Source: Opitutus sp. ER46 (GTDB lineage: Bacteria; Verrucomicrobiota; Verrucomicrobiia; Opitutales; Opitutaceae). Taken from it: a stretch of 64,000 nucleotides of DNA. The notes under the pieces were generated by a model. It did not search any database and was not told the DNA's origin. It worked only from the letters and a program-made list of their open reading frames with translations. Positions 34,903 to 44,819 of the stretch are shown piece after piece; position 1 is the first letter of the stretch; every line of letters begins with the position of its first letter. The position numbers and the translations under genes were made by a program. The stretch is from positions 310,001 through 374,000 of the forward strand of contig NZ_QAYX01000018.1 of assembly GCF_003054705.1 (NCBI RefSeq), read 5' to 3'.

Positions 34903-35538
34903 ATGATTCTGGCCGATCTGAGGAAAGACTACTCGCTCTCGGGCCTGGCCGAAAAGGACCTGGCCCGGGATCCCTTCCGGCAGTTCGAGAAGTGGTTCGC
35001 GGAGGCGCAGGCCGCCAAGATCGTGGAGCCGAACGCGATGGTGCTGACCACGGCGACGCGCGAGGGGAAACCCTCGATCCGCACGGTGTTGCTCAAGGCG
35101 GTGGATGGCCGCGGCTTCGTGTTTTATTCGAATTACGAGAGCCGGAAAGGCCGCGAACTCGAGGGCAACCCCCGGGCGTCGCTCCTGTTCCCGTGGTACG
35201 CGTTGGAACGCCAGGTGATCGTGGAAGGCAGCACGACGAAAGTCGCGCGGGAGGAGAGCGAAGCGTATTTCCACTCCCGGCCCCGCGCCAGCCAGCTGGC
35301 AGCCTGGGGTTCGGCCCAGAGCAGCATCCTGCCGAACCGACGCGTGCTGGACGACAATCTCAAGGCCCTGGACCAGAAGTACGCCGGCCAGGAGGTGCCC
35401 CTCCCGCCCAACTGGGGTGGCTGGCGCCTGGCGCCGGAGACGGTGGAGTTCTGGCAGGGACGTCGCAGCCGGCTGCACGACCGCCTGCGCTTCCGGCGGG
35501 AGAAGGACGGCTGGACGGTGGAGCGCCTGGCTCCTTGA
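34903..35538 (+). CDS. pdxH: Pyridoxamine 5'-phosphate oxidase
   Basis: A 211-residue FMN enzyme that makes pyridoxal 5'-phosphate from pyridoxine or pyridoxamine 5'-phosphate. Motifs: LRKDYSLSGL at the start, RTVLLKAVDGRGFVFYSNYESRKGREL, HSRPRASQLAAWGSAQS, and the C-terminal signature FWQGRRSRLHDR. All are canonical. The ATG at 34903 is used; a TTG twelve codons upstream is in frame. A second pdxH-like gene is at 53007. The spacing of 85 bases to the following kinase gene gives no sign of an operon. Confidence 0.96.
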   Translation: MILADLRKDYSLSGLAEKDLARDPFRQFEKWFAEAQAAKIVEPNAMVLTTATREGKPSIRTVLLKAVDGRGFVFYSNYESRKGRELEGNPRASLLFPWYALERQVIVEGSTTKVAREESEAYFHSRPRASQLAAWGSAQSSILPNRRVLDDNLKALDQKYAGQEVPLPPNWGGWRLAPETVEFWQGRRSRLHDRLRFRREKDGWTVERLAP

Positions 35539-35623
35539 CGGGCCTTGGATCTGACGCGGCGGGTGCTTGCGCCACCGCGTCCGATCGGGTTTTCTCGCGC
35601 TCCCCGGCGGAGTCTCGCCTCCC

Positions 35624-37198
35624 ATGCCTTCTTCCCGCACCTCCTCTAGTCGGCGTCCCGCGGCGGTTGCCACAACCCTGCTGGCTGCGGCGCTGCGCGC
35701 CCAGAGTGCGGGCGTGTTCATCGGCGAGCGGCAGAAGGGCACGTCGAGCCTGCGGATCGTCTTCGCCAACGAGAGCTTTTGCGCGCTGACGGGCCACGCG
35801 GCGCGCGAGCTGGTGGGCCGGGATTACGAATTGCTGCAGGTGGAAGCGGCGGACCTCGAGCGGGTGCGCGAGTGGATGCCCCGGGCGAAACCCGGTGAGC
35901 CGATCGCCGGCGAAGGCGTGATCCGCCGGGCGGACGGCGCCCCGGTGTCGGTCTCCTGGAGTTTCGACCCGCTCTTCGAGGCCGGCGAGATGACGCACGT
36001 CGTGGCGACGTATCGCGACCAGACGGAGAAGCGGCGGCTGCAGGAGGCGCTGGTGCATGCGCAGCGGCTGGACGCGGTGGGCCGGCTGGCGGGCGGAGTG
36101 GCGCACGACTTCAACAACCTGATTTCGGTCATCAACGGCTACTGCGAGATTCTCGCGGCGCATGTGGCGGGCAATCCGCAGGCGATGCGCGAGGTGGCGG
36201 AGATTCACGGCGCGGGTCGCAAGGCGGCGGTGCTGACGCAGCAGTTGCTGGCCTTTAGCCGCCGCCAGCCGCTGGACATGCGGGTGCTCAATCTCAACAC
36301 GCTGATCCGCGACAACGAGGCGATCCTTACGCGGCTCATCGGCGACGCCGGCAAGCTCGAGCTCGAACTCGCGCCGGACCTGGCGAACGTCCGCACCGAT
36401 GCCGCGCAGTTTCAGCAGGTGGTGTTTAACCTGGTGCTCAATGCACGCGACGCGCTGCGGGGCAACGGCCGCATCGTGATCACGACGGCGAACCGGACGA
36501 TCGGGCCGACGCTCAGTCATCGGGGGGAACTCGCACCCGGCCGTTACGTGGTGATGGCGGTGAAGGATAACGGCACCGGCATGGATGCCGACACGATGAA
36601 GCATCTCTTCGAGCCGTTCTTCACGACCAAGCCGGAAGGCAAGGGGACAGGCCTGGGGCTGGCGCTGGTCTACGGCGTGGTGCAGCAGAGCGGTGGCACG
36701 GTGGGCGTGAGCAGCGAGGTGCTCGCCGGCTCGCGGTTTGAAGTGTTGCTGCCGGCGGTGAAGGCGCCGGTGGAGCTGAAGCCCGGCCCGGCGATGGCGC
36801 TGCCCTCGTTGCGCGGCCACGAAACGGTGTGGATCGTCGAGCCCGACGATGTGGTGCGGAAGATGGTGGCCGGCATGCTGACGACCGACGGCTATCGCGT
36901 CACGGCGCTGAGCAATGCGGCCGACGCGCCGCGCGACCAAAGCCTGCTGCACAATGTGGAGCTGCTGATCACGAGCTTCCGGGGTGAAGGGGAAAAACTG
37001 GCGCGCCGGATCCTGAGCCGCCGCTCCGACCTGCGGGTGCTGGTGATCGGTGAAGGCGCCACGGAGGAAGGGCCGATCAAGTGGCTGGCGCCCGCGCGGC
37101 AGAAACGGCTGAACAAACCTTATGTGTTGAGCGAACTCCTGCGCGAAGTGCGGCGGTTGTTGGATACGAACGTGCAGCAGGAAGGGAAAAGGGAATGA
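35624..37198 (+). CDS. Soluble PAS histidine kinase with a degenerate receiver domain
   Basis: A 524-residue protein without membrane segments. A PAS domain (about residues 25-135) is followed by HisKA with His161 (GGVAHDFNN), an HATPase with [10 protein letters not shown] and [12 protein letters not shown], and a C-terminal receiver-like domain (about 400-520). In the receiver the acidic pocket reads EPDD and the phosphoacceptor position reads ITSF instead of a strand ending in Asp, so it cannot be phosphorylated in the usual way. It probably autophosphorylates and signals to a separate partner. A phosphohistidine phosphatase-like gene (sixA) follows. Confidence 0.93.
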   Translation: MPSSRTSSSRRPAAVATTLLAAALRAQSAGVFIGERQKGTSSLRIVFANESFCALTGHAARELVGRDYELLQVEAADLERVREWMPRAKPGEPIAGEGVIRRADGAPVSVSWSFDPLFEAGEMTHVVATYRDQTEKRRLQEALVHAQRLDAVGRLAGGVAHDFNNLISVINGYCEILAAHVAGNPQAMREVAEIHGAGRKAAVLTQQLLAFSRRQPLDMRVLNLNTLIRDNEAILTRLIGDAGKLELELAPDLANVRTDAAQFQQVVFNLVLNARDALRGNGRIVITTANRTIGPTLSHRGELAPGRYVVMAVKDNGTGMDADTMKHLFEPFFTTKPEGKGTGLGLALVYGVVQQSGGTVGVSSEVLAGSRFEVLLPAVKAPVELKPGPAMALPSLRGHETVWIVEPDDVVRKMVAGMLTTDGYRVTALSNAADAPRDQSLLHNVELLITSFRGEGEKLARRILSRRSDLRVLVIGEGATEEGPIKWLAPARQKRLNKPYVLSELLREVRRLLDTNVQQEGKRE

Positions 37199-37260
37199 GC
37201 GAGTAAGGGAGTGAGAAGGAAGTGAAAGTGAGAATGAGGGTGAAAGTGGAGGGACGGAGT
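37195..37260. repeat. Purine-rich repeat tract across the kinase stop
   Basis: GAATGAGCGAGTAAGGGAGT, then words GAAGTGAAAGTGAGAATGAG and GGTGAAAGTGGAGG follow, beginning at the stop codon of the kinase gene. It is similar to the tracts at 18011-18036 and 6540-6574. Confidence 0.75.
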
Positions 37261-37299
37261 GGCAGTCGGTGGGCCTGAGAGCTGAAAGGGCGGTCGGAA

Positions 37300-37322
37300 A
37301 GTGTCACGTATTGCGTGACACT
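37300..37322. promoter_or_regulatory. Palindrome between the kinase and sixA
   Basis: AGTGTCACG and CGTGACACT pair perfectly around TATTG. It lies 146 bases before sixA and 100 bases after the kinase stop. No T run follows. It could be an operator or an RNA hairpin. Confidence 0.5.
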
Positions 37323-37467
37323 GCTCAGGGATAGAATTGTCGCCGGACCGTTGATACAGGCGTCTAGTGCGCGGTGATTTTCCGCGCGGGCCGACGGGGT
37401 CAGAACCAGGCGGCGGGTTGCGGGCACCGGGTTTTGGGCTGACGGTCCAAGCTCCACTCCCCCACCC

Positions 37468-37944
37468 ATGCCGGACATCGTCTATCTCGTACGTCACGCC
37501 GATGCGCTCGATCCGTTGGAAGACGGCGACGACGCGTCGCGTCGACTCAGCCGCACCGGCCATCTCCAGGTGAGGAAGCTGGCGGAGTTGCTGCGCGGCG
37601 GGGCTTTTCGGCCGACCGCGTTCTGGCATTCGCCGCTGGTGCGGGCGCGCGAGACGGCGGAGGCGCTGGCCCGACACCTGCGTCTCACGCCCACGTGGCT
37701 GGAGTGGCCGGAACTCGCGCCCGACGTGGATCCGCAGGCGATGGTCGGGGCGCTGCGGGACGCGCGGGGCAGCATCGCGGTGGTGGGGCACGAGCCGCAC
37801 CTGAGTTGCCTGGCGACGCTGCTGGTCACGGACGCGCCGCGCCCGACGGTGTTCCTTATCCCGAAGGCGACGGTGCTGGCGCTGGAGCCGGGCGGCTCAC
37901 GCTGGGCGGTGCGCTGGCAGGTGACGCCGGAGCTGTTTCACTGA
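37468..37944 (+). CDS. sixA: SixA-like phosphohistidine phosphatase
   Basis: A 158-residue histidine phosphatase of branch 1. The catalytic motif is LVRHADA (nucleophile His9 or the adjacent residue), the second His is in VVGHEPHLS, and an Arg in SPLVRARETAEAL completes the site. SixA in E. coli removes phosphate from His-phosphotransfer proteins; here the preceding gene is a histidine kinase, which is suggestive context but not proof of partnership. The gap of 270 bases and an intervening palindrome mean it probably has its own promoter. Confidence 0.92.
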   Translation: MPDIVYLVRHADALDPLEDGDDASRRLSRTGHLQVRKLAELLRGGAFRPTAFWHSPLVRARETAEALARHLRLTPTWLEWPELAPDVDPQAMVGALRDARGSIAVVGHEPHLSCLATLLVTDAPRPTVFLIPKATVLALEPGGSRWAVRWQVTPELFH

Positions 37945-38000
37945 CGCGGCGCGCGGTTTTTTGGGTGCCATCGCCTCGTCGGCGTGGCTAGAGCTCTGGC

Positions 38001-38708
38001 ATGGATCTACACGTTTTGCCGGAGCGGGTGGCGGGAGCGGCCGAGAACATGGCGACGGATTTTCTGCTCCTGCAACGGTACCCGGCGACGGGCGAAGTGC
38101 GGTTTCGGCACTACGGGTGGCGGGCCCCCGCGTTCACGTTTGGGTACGCGCAGAAACTGGCGTTCGTGCAGGCGCAGCTGCCCCCGGGCGAAACCTTCGA
38201 CCTGTGTCGCCGGCCAACGGGCGGCGGTGTGGTGGATCACCGGGACGACTGGACGTACGCGCTGGTGGTTCCGCGCGGCCACCCGCTCGAGGAAGTGCGG
38301 GCGACGAACAGCTATCGCGCGGTGCATGAGGCGCTGGCGGCGGCGCTGCGGGCGCAGGGCGTGCCAGCGGTGACGAAGACGGCGGCGCCAGATCCCGACG
38401 AAGAGCCGATGGGCGTGTGTTTCCAGCGCGCTGAGATCTACGACGTGGTGCATGAGGGCACCGGCACGAAGATCGCCGGCGCCGCGCAGAAGCGGAACAA
38501 GCACGGGTTGCTGTTCCAGGGCTCGATCTGGCGGCCGGCGGTGGGCGCGACGATCGACTGGGACGCGTTTCACGACGCGTTTGTCGCCGCGCTGGCGGCG
38601 GAGCTGAAGGTGCCGGCGACGCCCGTGCCGTGGCCGGAGTTCAATGAGGATGAAGTGAGCGGCCTTACCGAACAGTATTCTGCGTCGGAGTGGCTGGGCT
38701 ATCGATGA
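38001..38708 (+). CDS. Lipoate-protein ligase/octanoyltransferase family protein
   Basis: A 235-residue member of the BPL/LplA/LipB superfamily. RRPTGGGVVDH is the lipoyl-binding motif, and KIAGAAQKRNKHGLLFQGSI contains the conserved lysine. Members attach lipoate or octanoate to lysine on 2-oxoacid dehydrogenase or GcvH proteins; which acyl donor is used cannot be told from the sequence. It lacks the C-terminal accessory domain of full LplA. Its last 44 bases overlap the convergent minus-strand gene that follows. Confidence 0.9.
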   Translation: MDLHVLPERVAGAAENMATDFLLLQRYPATGEVRFRHYGWRAPAFTFGYAQKLAFVQAQLPPGETFDLCRRPTGGGVVDHRDDWTYALVVPRGHPLEEVRATNSYRAVHEALAAALRAQGVPAVTKTAAPDPDEEPMGVCFQRAEIYDVVHEGTGTKIAGAAQKRNKHGLLFQGSIWRPAVGATIDWDAFHDAFVAALAAELKVPATPVPWPEFNEDEVSGLTEQYSASEWLGYR

Positions 38709-40881
38709 ACGACTTGAGCTGCGTCCAATAGCCCTTGCCGCGGAGGCTCCACGCGAGCGCGGCGAGGGCCAGGAGGATGACGGCCACGATGATGAGACGG
38801 CGGCGGCGGGCGGCCTCCTTGTCCTCGTAGGGATCCTTGAGGACGCGGCGGGCGTTGGGCGGGAGCTTGGCGCGTTCGGTGAGCGCGCTGCCGAACGGCA
38901 CGTTGATTTTGACGCGGCCGTTGATGGCCCAGCCGTTGGCTTCGAGGATGGGGCCGAGGTTGCGCTGACGGAGCTTCATCCAGGCGATGAGCACGGCGGG
39001 GGTGGAGATGACCAGCATGATCGCGAGGATCACGAAGGGCACGTGCCACCACGGCAGGTCGACGAACCGGCTGAAGATGGCGGCAAGGAACGTGCCGATC
39101 GAACCGAGCGCGACGCTCAAGCCGATGATCGCGGAGAGGTCGAGCTTGCGCGCGGGGGCCGCGGCGGCGACGGCCGGGGCTGCGGGCGGCGGAGACTTGG
39201 GTGCACCCGGTGGCAGTGAACCGGTGGAGAGGTTGGAAACGGCGGCGGTGTCGGCGGCGGCGGCGCGCTTGGCGACCTGTTCCTCGATGAAGCGGATGAC
39301 CTTCTTGTAGGGAGACCAGAACGCCTGCCCGAGGCTGATCGGGCTATCAATGATCTTGGTGATGGTCGCCTCCCAGTCGCGGTCGGCGCGATCGTAGAAC
39401 ACGCCGTTGCGGCCAACAAAGAGGTAGTCACTGTCGCCCTGGGTGAAGCACGCGGCGATCCTCATCGTGTCGGCTCCGCGGCGACAGTCGACGTAGGCGA
39501 TGTACGACTTGCTCATCGTGGCGAGCGCGGCGTGCGCGCCGGGATCGTCGACGCGGATGCACAGCTCGCACGTGCGGGCGTCGAGGTAGAGCTTGCCGGC
39601 CTGGAAGACGGCCCAGCGGTCCTGCGAGTAGAAGTCGGCGAAGTTGACGAAATTGTGGAGGAGCGGGCGCAGGTCGCGGTGGTAACGGACGAGGCGCTCA
39701 ATGGCGGCGATGGCTTCGAACTGCGGCCGCAGCTGACGGTCGGTCGCGAAGAGCTGGTCGAGCTTGGCGCGGACGTCGCTCGCGAGAATGGCGCGGAGGC
39801 GATCGACGCCGAGGCGCTCCACGGCGGCGCCGGCCTTCTTCTGGTTCCAGGTTTCGTAGGGCGCGAGCTGGGTGTTGAGGCGAGACCACTCCTCGGCGGT
39901 GAGCGTGCGCTTTTCCGCGCCGAAGACGGGCGCGACGGCGTCGCGCTGCACCCGGGCGAGCGCGGTTGCCCAGGCCGGGTTGCAGCCGTCGAGCAGCGGG
40001 AGCACGCCCTCGGCGGAGACGCGCGCCAGCGGGAAGCCGGCGATTTCCTCACTGGAGAGCTTCAGGTCCTTGGCGGCGAGCGCGAGAAACTCGGACTCCT
40101 GGCGGTTCAACGCGGCGACGGCGCGGCCGTCGAAGGCGGCGAGGCGGCACCGGGCAAAGTAGTCTTCGACCTTGGCGCGAACGGCGGCGAGCGCGGCGCA
40201 GGCGGCGGCGGTGCGATCGCCGAGAACCGCGATCTCCTGGTCGGCACTGCGCGCGAGCCAGCCGAGATAGGCGTTGGTTTCATCGTAGAAGGCCTGGACC
40301 TTCTCGGGGCTGACGCCCTCGCTGCCGTTGCGGTCGCGGGCGCCGCCAAGGCAGGCGACGATGTCCTTGATGAGTGACTGCACCTCGGGGTCCTCGGACT
40401 CGGAGGCGGAGAGCACGCCATCACCGTTGAGCGCGGTGTGCGGGAAGATCTTGTCGGGGTCCTTGAAGTCGTCGGGCGCGAGCGCGTCGGCGGCGGATTT
40501 GCCCAGGCGTTTGGCAATTTCGCGCGCGGACGCCACGAGCAACTGGTCCTCGGGCGAGGCATCCTGCATCGCGGAGAGCGGCAGCGCGGGCTCGCCCTTG
40601 AGCAGATCGGCGGGGCGCTTGAGCCGGGCGGACGCCCAGGCGACGGCCTGGAGCACCTCGGGCACGCGGATGTGACCGTCGCGGTCGGTGTCGATCAGCG
40701 TGAGCGTGCGCTCGTCGAGCTGCAGCCCCTTGGTGGGGCAACTGAGCGCGACCCAGAGCTTCTGGTCGAGCGTCGGCAGCGCGAGGAGGTCCTCGGTGGT
40801 TTCGAGGGCGACCTGGTCGAGGCCGCCCGTGCGGAAAAACTTCCAGTTGTGGCGTCCGGAAGACGCGTGGTGGCGCAGCAT
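38665..40881 (-). CDS. Unknown large membrane-anchored protein with EF-hand-like loops
   Basis: A 738-residue protein. Two EF-hand-like calcium loops are seen: DTDRDGHIRVPE (residues 64-75) and LNGDGVLSASE (about 151-161). The long central part (170-560) is helical and not recognised. Near the C-terminus two close membrane helices (about 582-603 and 607-634) and a third after a basic RRRRL (about 691-712) anchor it. The ATG at 40881 is the start with the most conserved-looking sequence (MLRHHASSGRHNWKFFR). The 3' end overlaps the lipoate ligase-like gene by 44 bases. Function unknown; calcium binding is inferred from the loops only. Confidence 0.8.
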   Translation of the reverse strand: MLRHHASSGRHNWKFFRTGGLDQVALETTEDLLALPTLDQKLWVALSCPTKGLQLDERTLTLIDTDRDGHIRVPEVLQAVAWASARLKRPADLLKGEPALPLSAMQDASPEDQLLVASAREIAKRLGKSAADALAPDDFKDPDKIFPHTALNGDGVLSASESEDPEVQSLIKDIVACLGGARDRNGSEGVSPEKVQAFYDETNAYLGWLARSADQEIAVLGDRTAAACAALAAVRAKVEDYFARCRLAAFDGRAVAALNRQESEFLALAAKDLKLSSEEIAGFPLARVSAEGVLPLLDGCNPAWATALARVQRDAVAPVFGAEKRTLTAEEWSRLNTQLAPYETWNQKKAGAAVERLGVDRLRAILASDVRAKLDQLFATDRQLRPQFEAIAAIERLVRYHRDLRPLLHNFVNFADFYSQDRWAVFQAGKLYLDARTCELCIRVDDPGAHAALATMSKSYIAYVDCRRGADTMRIAACFTQGDSDYLFVGRNGVFYDRADRDWEATITKIIDSPISLGQAFWSPYKKVIRFIEEQVAKRAAAADTAAVSNLSTGSLPPGAPKSPPPAAPAVAAAAPARKLDLSAIIGLSVALGSIGTFLAAIFSRFVDLPWWHVPFVILAIMLVISTPAVLIAWMKLRQRNLGPILEANGWAINGRVKINVPFGSALTERAKLPPNARRVLKDPYEDKEAARRRRLIIVAVILLALAALAWSLRGKGYWTQLKSFIDSPATPTQNTVR

Positions 40882-41035
40882 GGAGTGAGGGGATGCCGCA
40901 CGTTTATGGCGCGTCGGCTGTCGGGGCAAGGCTGGGGGCCGTCGCGGACGGGCACAAAACAAGGCAGGGTGAACAGGAGGTAGCAGAGTGCGCAGAGGTC
41001 GAACCGGAGAAGACGTCCAGACTCCGGACCTTTGT

Positions 41036-41121
41036 AATATCCTGCAGTGGTCCGAGTAATCTGAGGTGAAACAACAGACTCTGTATTTAACCTCAGATTA
41101 CTCGGATGAATGCAGGATATT
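41036..41121. repeat. Imperfect inverted repeat with 32-base arms
   Basis: Arms at 41036-41067 and 41090-41121 match except for four bases in the middle (AATATCCTGCA, then TCCGAGTAATCTGAGGT). They are separated by 22 bases. It is not GC-rich like its surroundings. The size and shape fit a miniature inverted-repeat element or a long RNA hairpin. Confidence 0.8.
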
Positions 41122-41162
41122 CATATCGAGGACGGATGTTGGGGTTGGCCACGAAGAGGCGC

Positions 41163-41194
41163 CAAAGCAAAAAAGCCCGGCGTGGGCCGGGCTT
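41163..41194 (-). terminator. Rho-independent terminator of the ATP synthase operon
   Basis: On the minus strand AAGCCCGGC and GCCGGGCTT form a 9-bp stem with a four-base loop, followed by six T and then GCTTTGGC. It begins 16 bases after the atpC stop. Confidence 0.9.
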
Positions 41195-41209
41195 CGAGAC
41201 AGGCGGTGG

Positions 41210-41617
41210 TCAGCGCCGCTTGCGCTTGAGGGCGAGCTGGGTGCCGGAGAACCGGACCATCTGCTGCAGGTGCTCGTACTCGTGCGGGTCGAGATTGGCG
41301 GCGTCGCGGAGCTGCTGCTCCGCGCGCTTCATCGCCTCCTCGACGGCCTTTTCGTCGATCTTCTCCTCGGTGATCGCCTGTTCGGCGAGGACGTGGACGC
41401 GGTCCGCCTCGACCTCGACGAAGCCGCCGCCGACGGCGAGGAGATGCGTTTCGCCGTTCTTGGTGACGCGCAGCTCGCCGCTCTCGATCTGGGTCAGCAG
41501 CGGAATGTGGCCAGGGAGGATGCCGATCTCACCCGTCACCGTCGGCAGCACGACGCTGTCGATGGTGTCGGTGTAGACCCGGGCTTCGGGCGTGACGATT
41601 TCGAGGGTGAGCGGCAT
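41210..41617 (-). CDS. atpC: F1 ATP synthase subunit epsilon
   Basis: A 135-residue subunit of the F1 central stalk. The N-terminal beta-sandwich is seen in LEIVTPEARVYTDTIDSVVLP and GEIGILPGHIPLLTQIESGEL; the C-terminal helical hairpin follows (AEQAITEEKIDEKAVEEAMKR). It couples to gamma and can inhibit ATP hydrolysis. It is the last gene of the operon, four bases after atpD, and is followed by a terminator. Confidence 0.97.
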   Translation of the reverse strand: MPLTLEIVTPEARVYTDTIDSVVLPTVTGEIGILPGHIPLLTQIESGELRVTKNGETHLLAVGGGFVEVEADRVHVLAEQAITEEKIDEKAVEEAMKRAEQQLRDAANLDPHEYEHLQQMVRFSGTQLALKRKRR

Positions 41618-41621
41618 GGCG

Positions 41622-43090
<1,469 letters not shown>

Positions 43091-43097
43091 AGGCGGA

Positions 43098-43448
43098 TCA
43101 GGGTTTGCGAAGGAGAGTGGTGAGGATCGCGATGAGTTCGGATGCTTCTGTTTTCAGCGGACGAATGGCGGAGGGTTTGAAGAACTGCTCCGACTCGAGG
43201 TTCTCCATCCAATACAAGGCTTCGTCGGCTTCGCGCAGGCAGTCGCCGAGCTTGGAGCGGTATTCGGCCACCGACCGGGCGTGCTGCGCCTCGCGGTAGT
43301 TCGCGCCGACCGAACCCGCGGCCCGGAGCAATTGCTCGCCCCAGATCTGCGCGACGCGGTCGCGGGCGGGCAATGATCTGAAGGCACGCGAAACACGGAG
43401 GGCAAACTGCTGCGTTCTCCCCCGGAGGTCTCCGTGCTCGTGAAACAT
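43098..43448 (-). CDS. Four-helix-bundle protein (S23-type) inside the atp operon
   Basis: A 116-residue helical protein with the pattern GEQLLRAAGSVGANYREAQH, ARSVAEYRSKLGDCLREADE and LYWMENL, typical of four-helix-bundle proteins related to 23S rRNA intervening-sequence proteins. It is clearly related to the one at 44429-44785 and less to the one at 21797. It lies between atpG and atpD in the same direction and is flanked by matching repeat arms. It is not an ATP synthase subunit. The start codon lies right at the edge of the repeat arm. Confidence 0.9.
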   Translation of the reverse strand: MFHEHGDLRGRTQQFALRVSRAFRSLPARDRVAQIWGEQLLRAAGSVGANYREAQHARSVAEYRSKLGDCLREADEALYWMENLESEQFFKPSAIRPLKTEASELIAILTTLLRKP

Positions 43449-43488
43449 TTCAGCCCTTCAGTCATTTAGCCTTTTAGCCCTTTTGAGT
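43447..43488. repeat. Repeat arm between the four-helix gene and atpG
   Basis: TTTCAGCCCTTCAGTCATTT, then AGCCTTTTAGCCCTTTTGAG. It overlaps the start codon of the four-helix gene and ends at the atpG stop. Confidence 0.75.
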
Positions 43489-44379
43489 TCAGCTCGCCGC
43501 AAATTGGGCGGCGGCGATTTCGAGGATCTCCTGCGTGATGCCGGCCTGACGGGCCTTGTTGTATTCGAGGGTGAGGTCGTCGAGGAGCTTGGTGGCGTTG
43601 TCCTTGGCGGTCTTCATCGCGACCATGCGGGCGCTGTGTTCGGACGCCTTGGCGGAGAGGACGAGCTGGTAGACGTGGCGGTTGACGTAGAACGGCAGCA
43701 GCGCCTCGAGAACCTCGGTGGCGCTCGGTTCGAAAAGGATCTCGCGGGTTTCCTCGGCCGAGGCGGGTGTCGGGCTGGTTTTCGCCGCGGTTGGGACGCC
43801 GGCGTGGGTGAGAAAATCGTGGACGCTCGCGAGCGGGAGCACGGGGCGGACGCTCGGCTCCTGCACGAGGGTGTTCTTGAAGCGCGGGTAGATGACCTCG
43901 ACGGTGTCGATCACGCCCTCGAGGTAGTGCTTCATCATCAGCTCGGTGATGACCTTGACCTCGTTGAAAGGGACGCGGTCCTGGACGGAGAAGTCGGCGA
44001 CCATTTCGCGGCGCGTGCGGGCGATGAACTGGGAGCCCTTGCGGCCGACGACGTAGAACTTGGCCGGGGTCGTGATATCGGTGACGAGCTTGAACAGATT
44101 CGCGTTGAGCGGACCGGCGAGACCCTTGTCGGTCGTGATGAGCAGGATGCCGCGGGTGCGGACGGGACGCTGGACGAGGAACGGATGCTGCGACTCCTCC
44201 ACCCGACCGGCGAGAACGCCGAGCATGCTGGTCATGACCTCGGTGTAGGGCCGGCCGGCCAGTGCCATCTGCTGGGCCTTCTTCATCTTCGAAGCGGCGA
44301 CCAGCTCCATCGCCTTGGTGATCTGGCGGGTGTTCTTAACGGACTTAATCCGTCTCCTGATATCTCTAGTCGAGGCCAT
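43489..44379 (-). CDS. atpG: F1 ATP synthase subunit gamma
   Basis: A 296-residue central-stalk subunit. The N-terminal helix TRDIRRRIKSVKNTRQITKAMELVAASKMKKAQ and the C-terminal helix with MKTAKDNATKLLDDLTLEYNKARQAGITQEILEI form the rotating coiled coil; GLAGPLNANL marks the central fold. It lies between two inserted four-helix-bundle genes. Only a weak AGGA, twelve bases upstream, precedes the ATG. Confidence 0.97.
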   Translation of the reverse strand: MASTRDIRRRIKSVKNTRQITKAMELVAASKMKKAQQMALAGRPYTEVMTSMLGVLAGRVEESQHPFLVQRPVRTRGILLITTDKGLAGPLNANLFKLVTDITTPAKFYVVGRKGSQFIARTRREMVADFSVQDRVPFNEVKVITELMMKHYLEGVIDTVEVIYPRFKNTLVQEPSVRPVLPLASVHDFLTHAGVPTAAKTSPTPASAEETREILFEPSATEVLEALLPFYVNRHVYQLVLSAKASEHSARMVAMKTAKDNATKLLDDLTLEYNKARQAGITQEILEIAAAQFAAS

Positions 44380-44394
44380 GTTGGGCGGAGGTCC

Positions 44395-44428
44395 TAATGC
44401 AGAATGGAGAATGCAGAATTTAGAATGA
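44395..44428. repeat. Repeat arm between atpG and the second four-helix gene
   Basis: TAATGCAGAATGGAGAATGC, then AGAATTTAGAATGATC. Its reverse complement shares ATTCTGCATTCT and CATTCT words with the arm at 44775-44810. Confidence 0.75.
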
Positions 44429-44785
44429 TCATTCGCTGCGGGCGTGCTTGATGATCGTTACGAAGATGCGGATGAGCTCGTCGGTTTCCTTGCGCAAAGG
44501 ATGAAGACGCTCTGGCGCGACGAGCTGCGAGTCGTGGATGTGACGGAGCCAAAGCGAAGATTCGTCGAGCTCCTTGAGGGAGTCGCCCATCTTGGAAATG
44601 AACTCTGCTTTGGATCGGGCACGGTCTGCTTCGCGGTAATTGGCGCCGACCGAAGTGCCGGCGCGGAGAAGTTGAAGTCCGAGGGTTTGAGCGAGCTTGG
44701 TTTGAGGAAGTGCTTCGAAGAGATGAATGACCCGGCGTCCGTACTGATAGGTGCGTTCCGGCAGGTCTTTCCCCTCATTCTGCAT
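44429..44785 (-). CDS. Second four-helix-bundle protein (S23-type) inside the atp operon
   Basis: A 118-residue helical protein: GLQLLRAGTSVGANYREADR, ARSKAEFISKMGDSLKELDE and SLWLRHI. It shares the GANYREA and ARS words with the protein at 43098-43448. It is placed between atpA and atpG, same direction. The start codon and first residues (MQNEG) are encoded by the repeat arm. No role in ATP synthase is known for the family. The pairing of two such genes in one essential operon is unusual. Confidence 0.9.
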   Translation of the reverse strand: MQNEGKDLPERTYQYGRRVIHLFEALPQTKLAQTLGLQLLRAGTSVGANYREADRARSKAEFISKMGDSLKELDESSLWLRHIHDSQLVAPERLHPLRKETDELIRIFVTIIKHARSE

Positions 44786-44810
44786 TCTACATTCTTAATT
44801 CTACATTAGC
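44775..44810. repeat. Repeat arm between the second four-helix gene and atpA
   Basis: TCATTCTGCATTCTACATTC, then TTAATTCTACATTAG. The ATG of the four-helix gene lies inside it. Confidence 0.75.
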
Positions 44811-44819
44811 GGCGTGTCG

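Larger units (their letters stand above)
40882..41209. other. Intergenic region between the EF-hand protein gene and the atp operon end
   Basis: 328 bases with no gene. It holds a large imperfect palindrome (41036-41121) and the terminator of the atp operon (41163-41194). The rest shows nothing recognisable. Confidence 0.7.
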
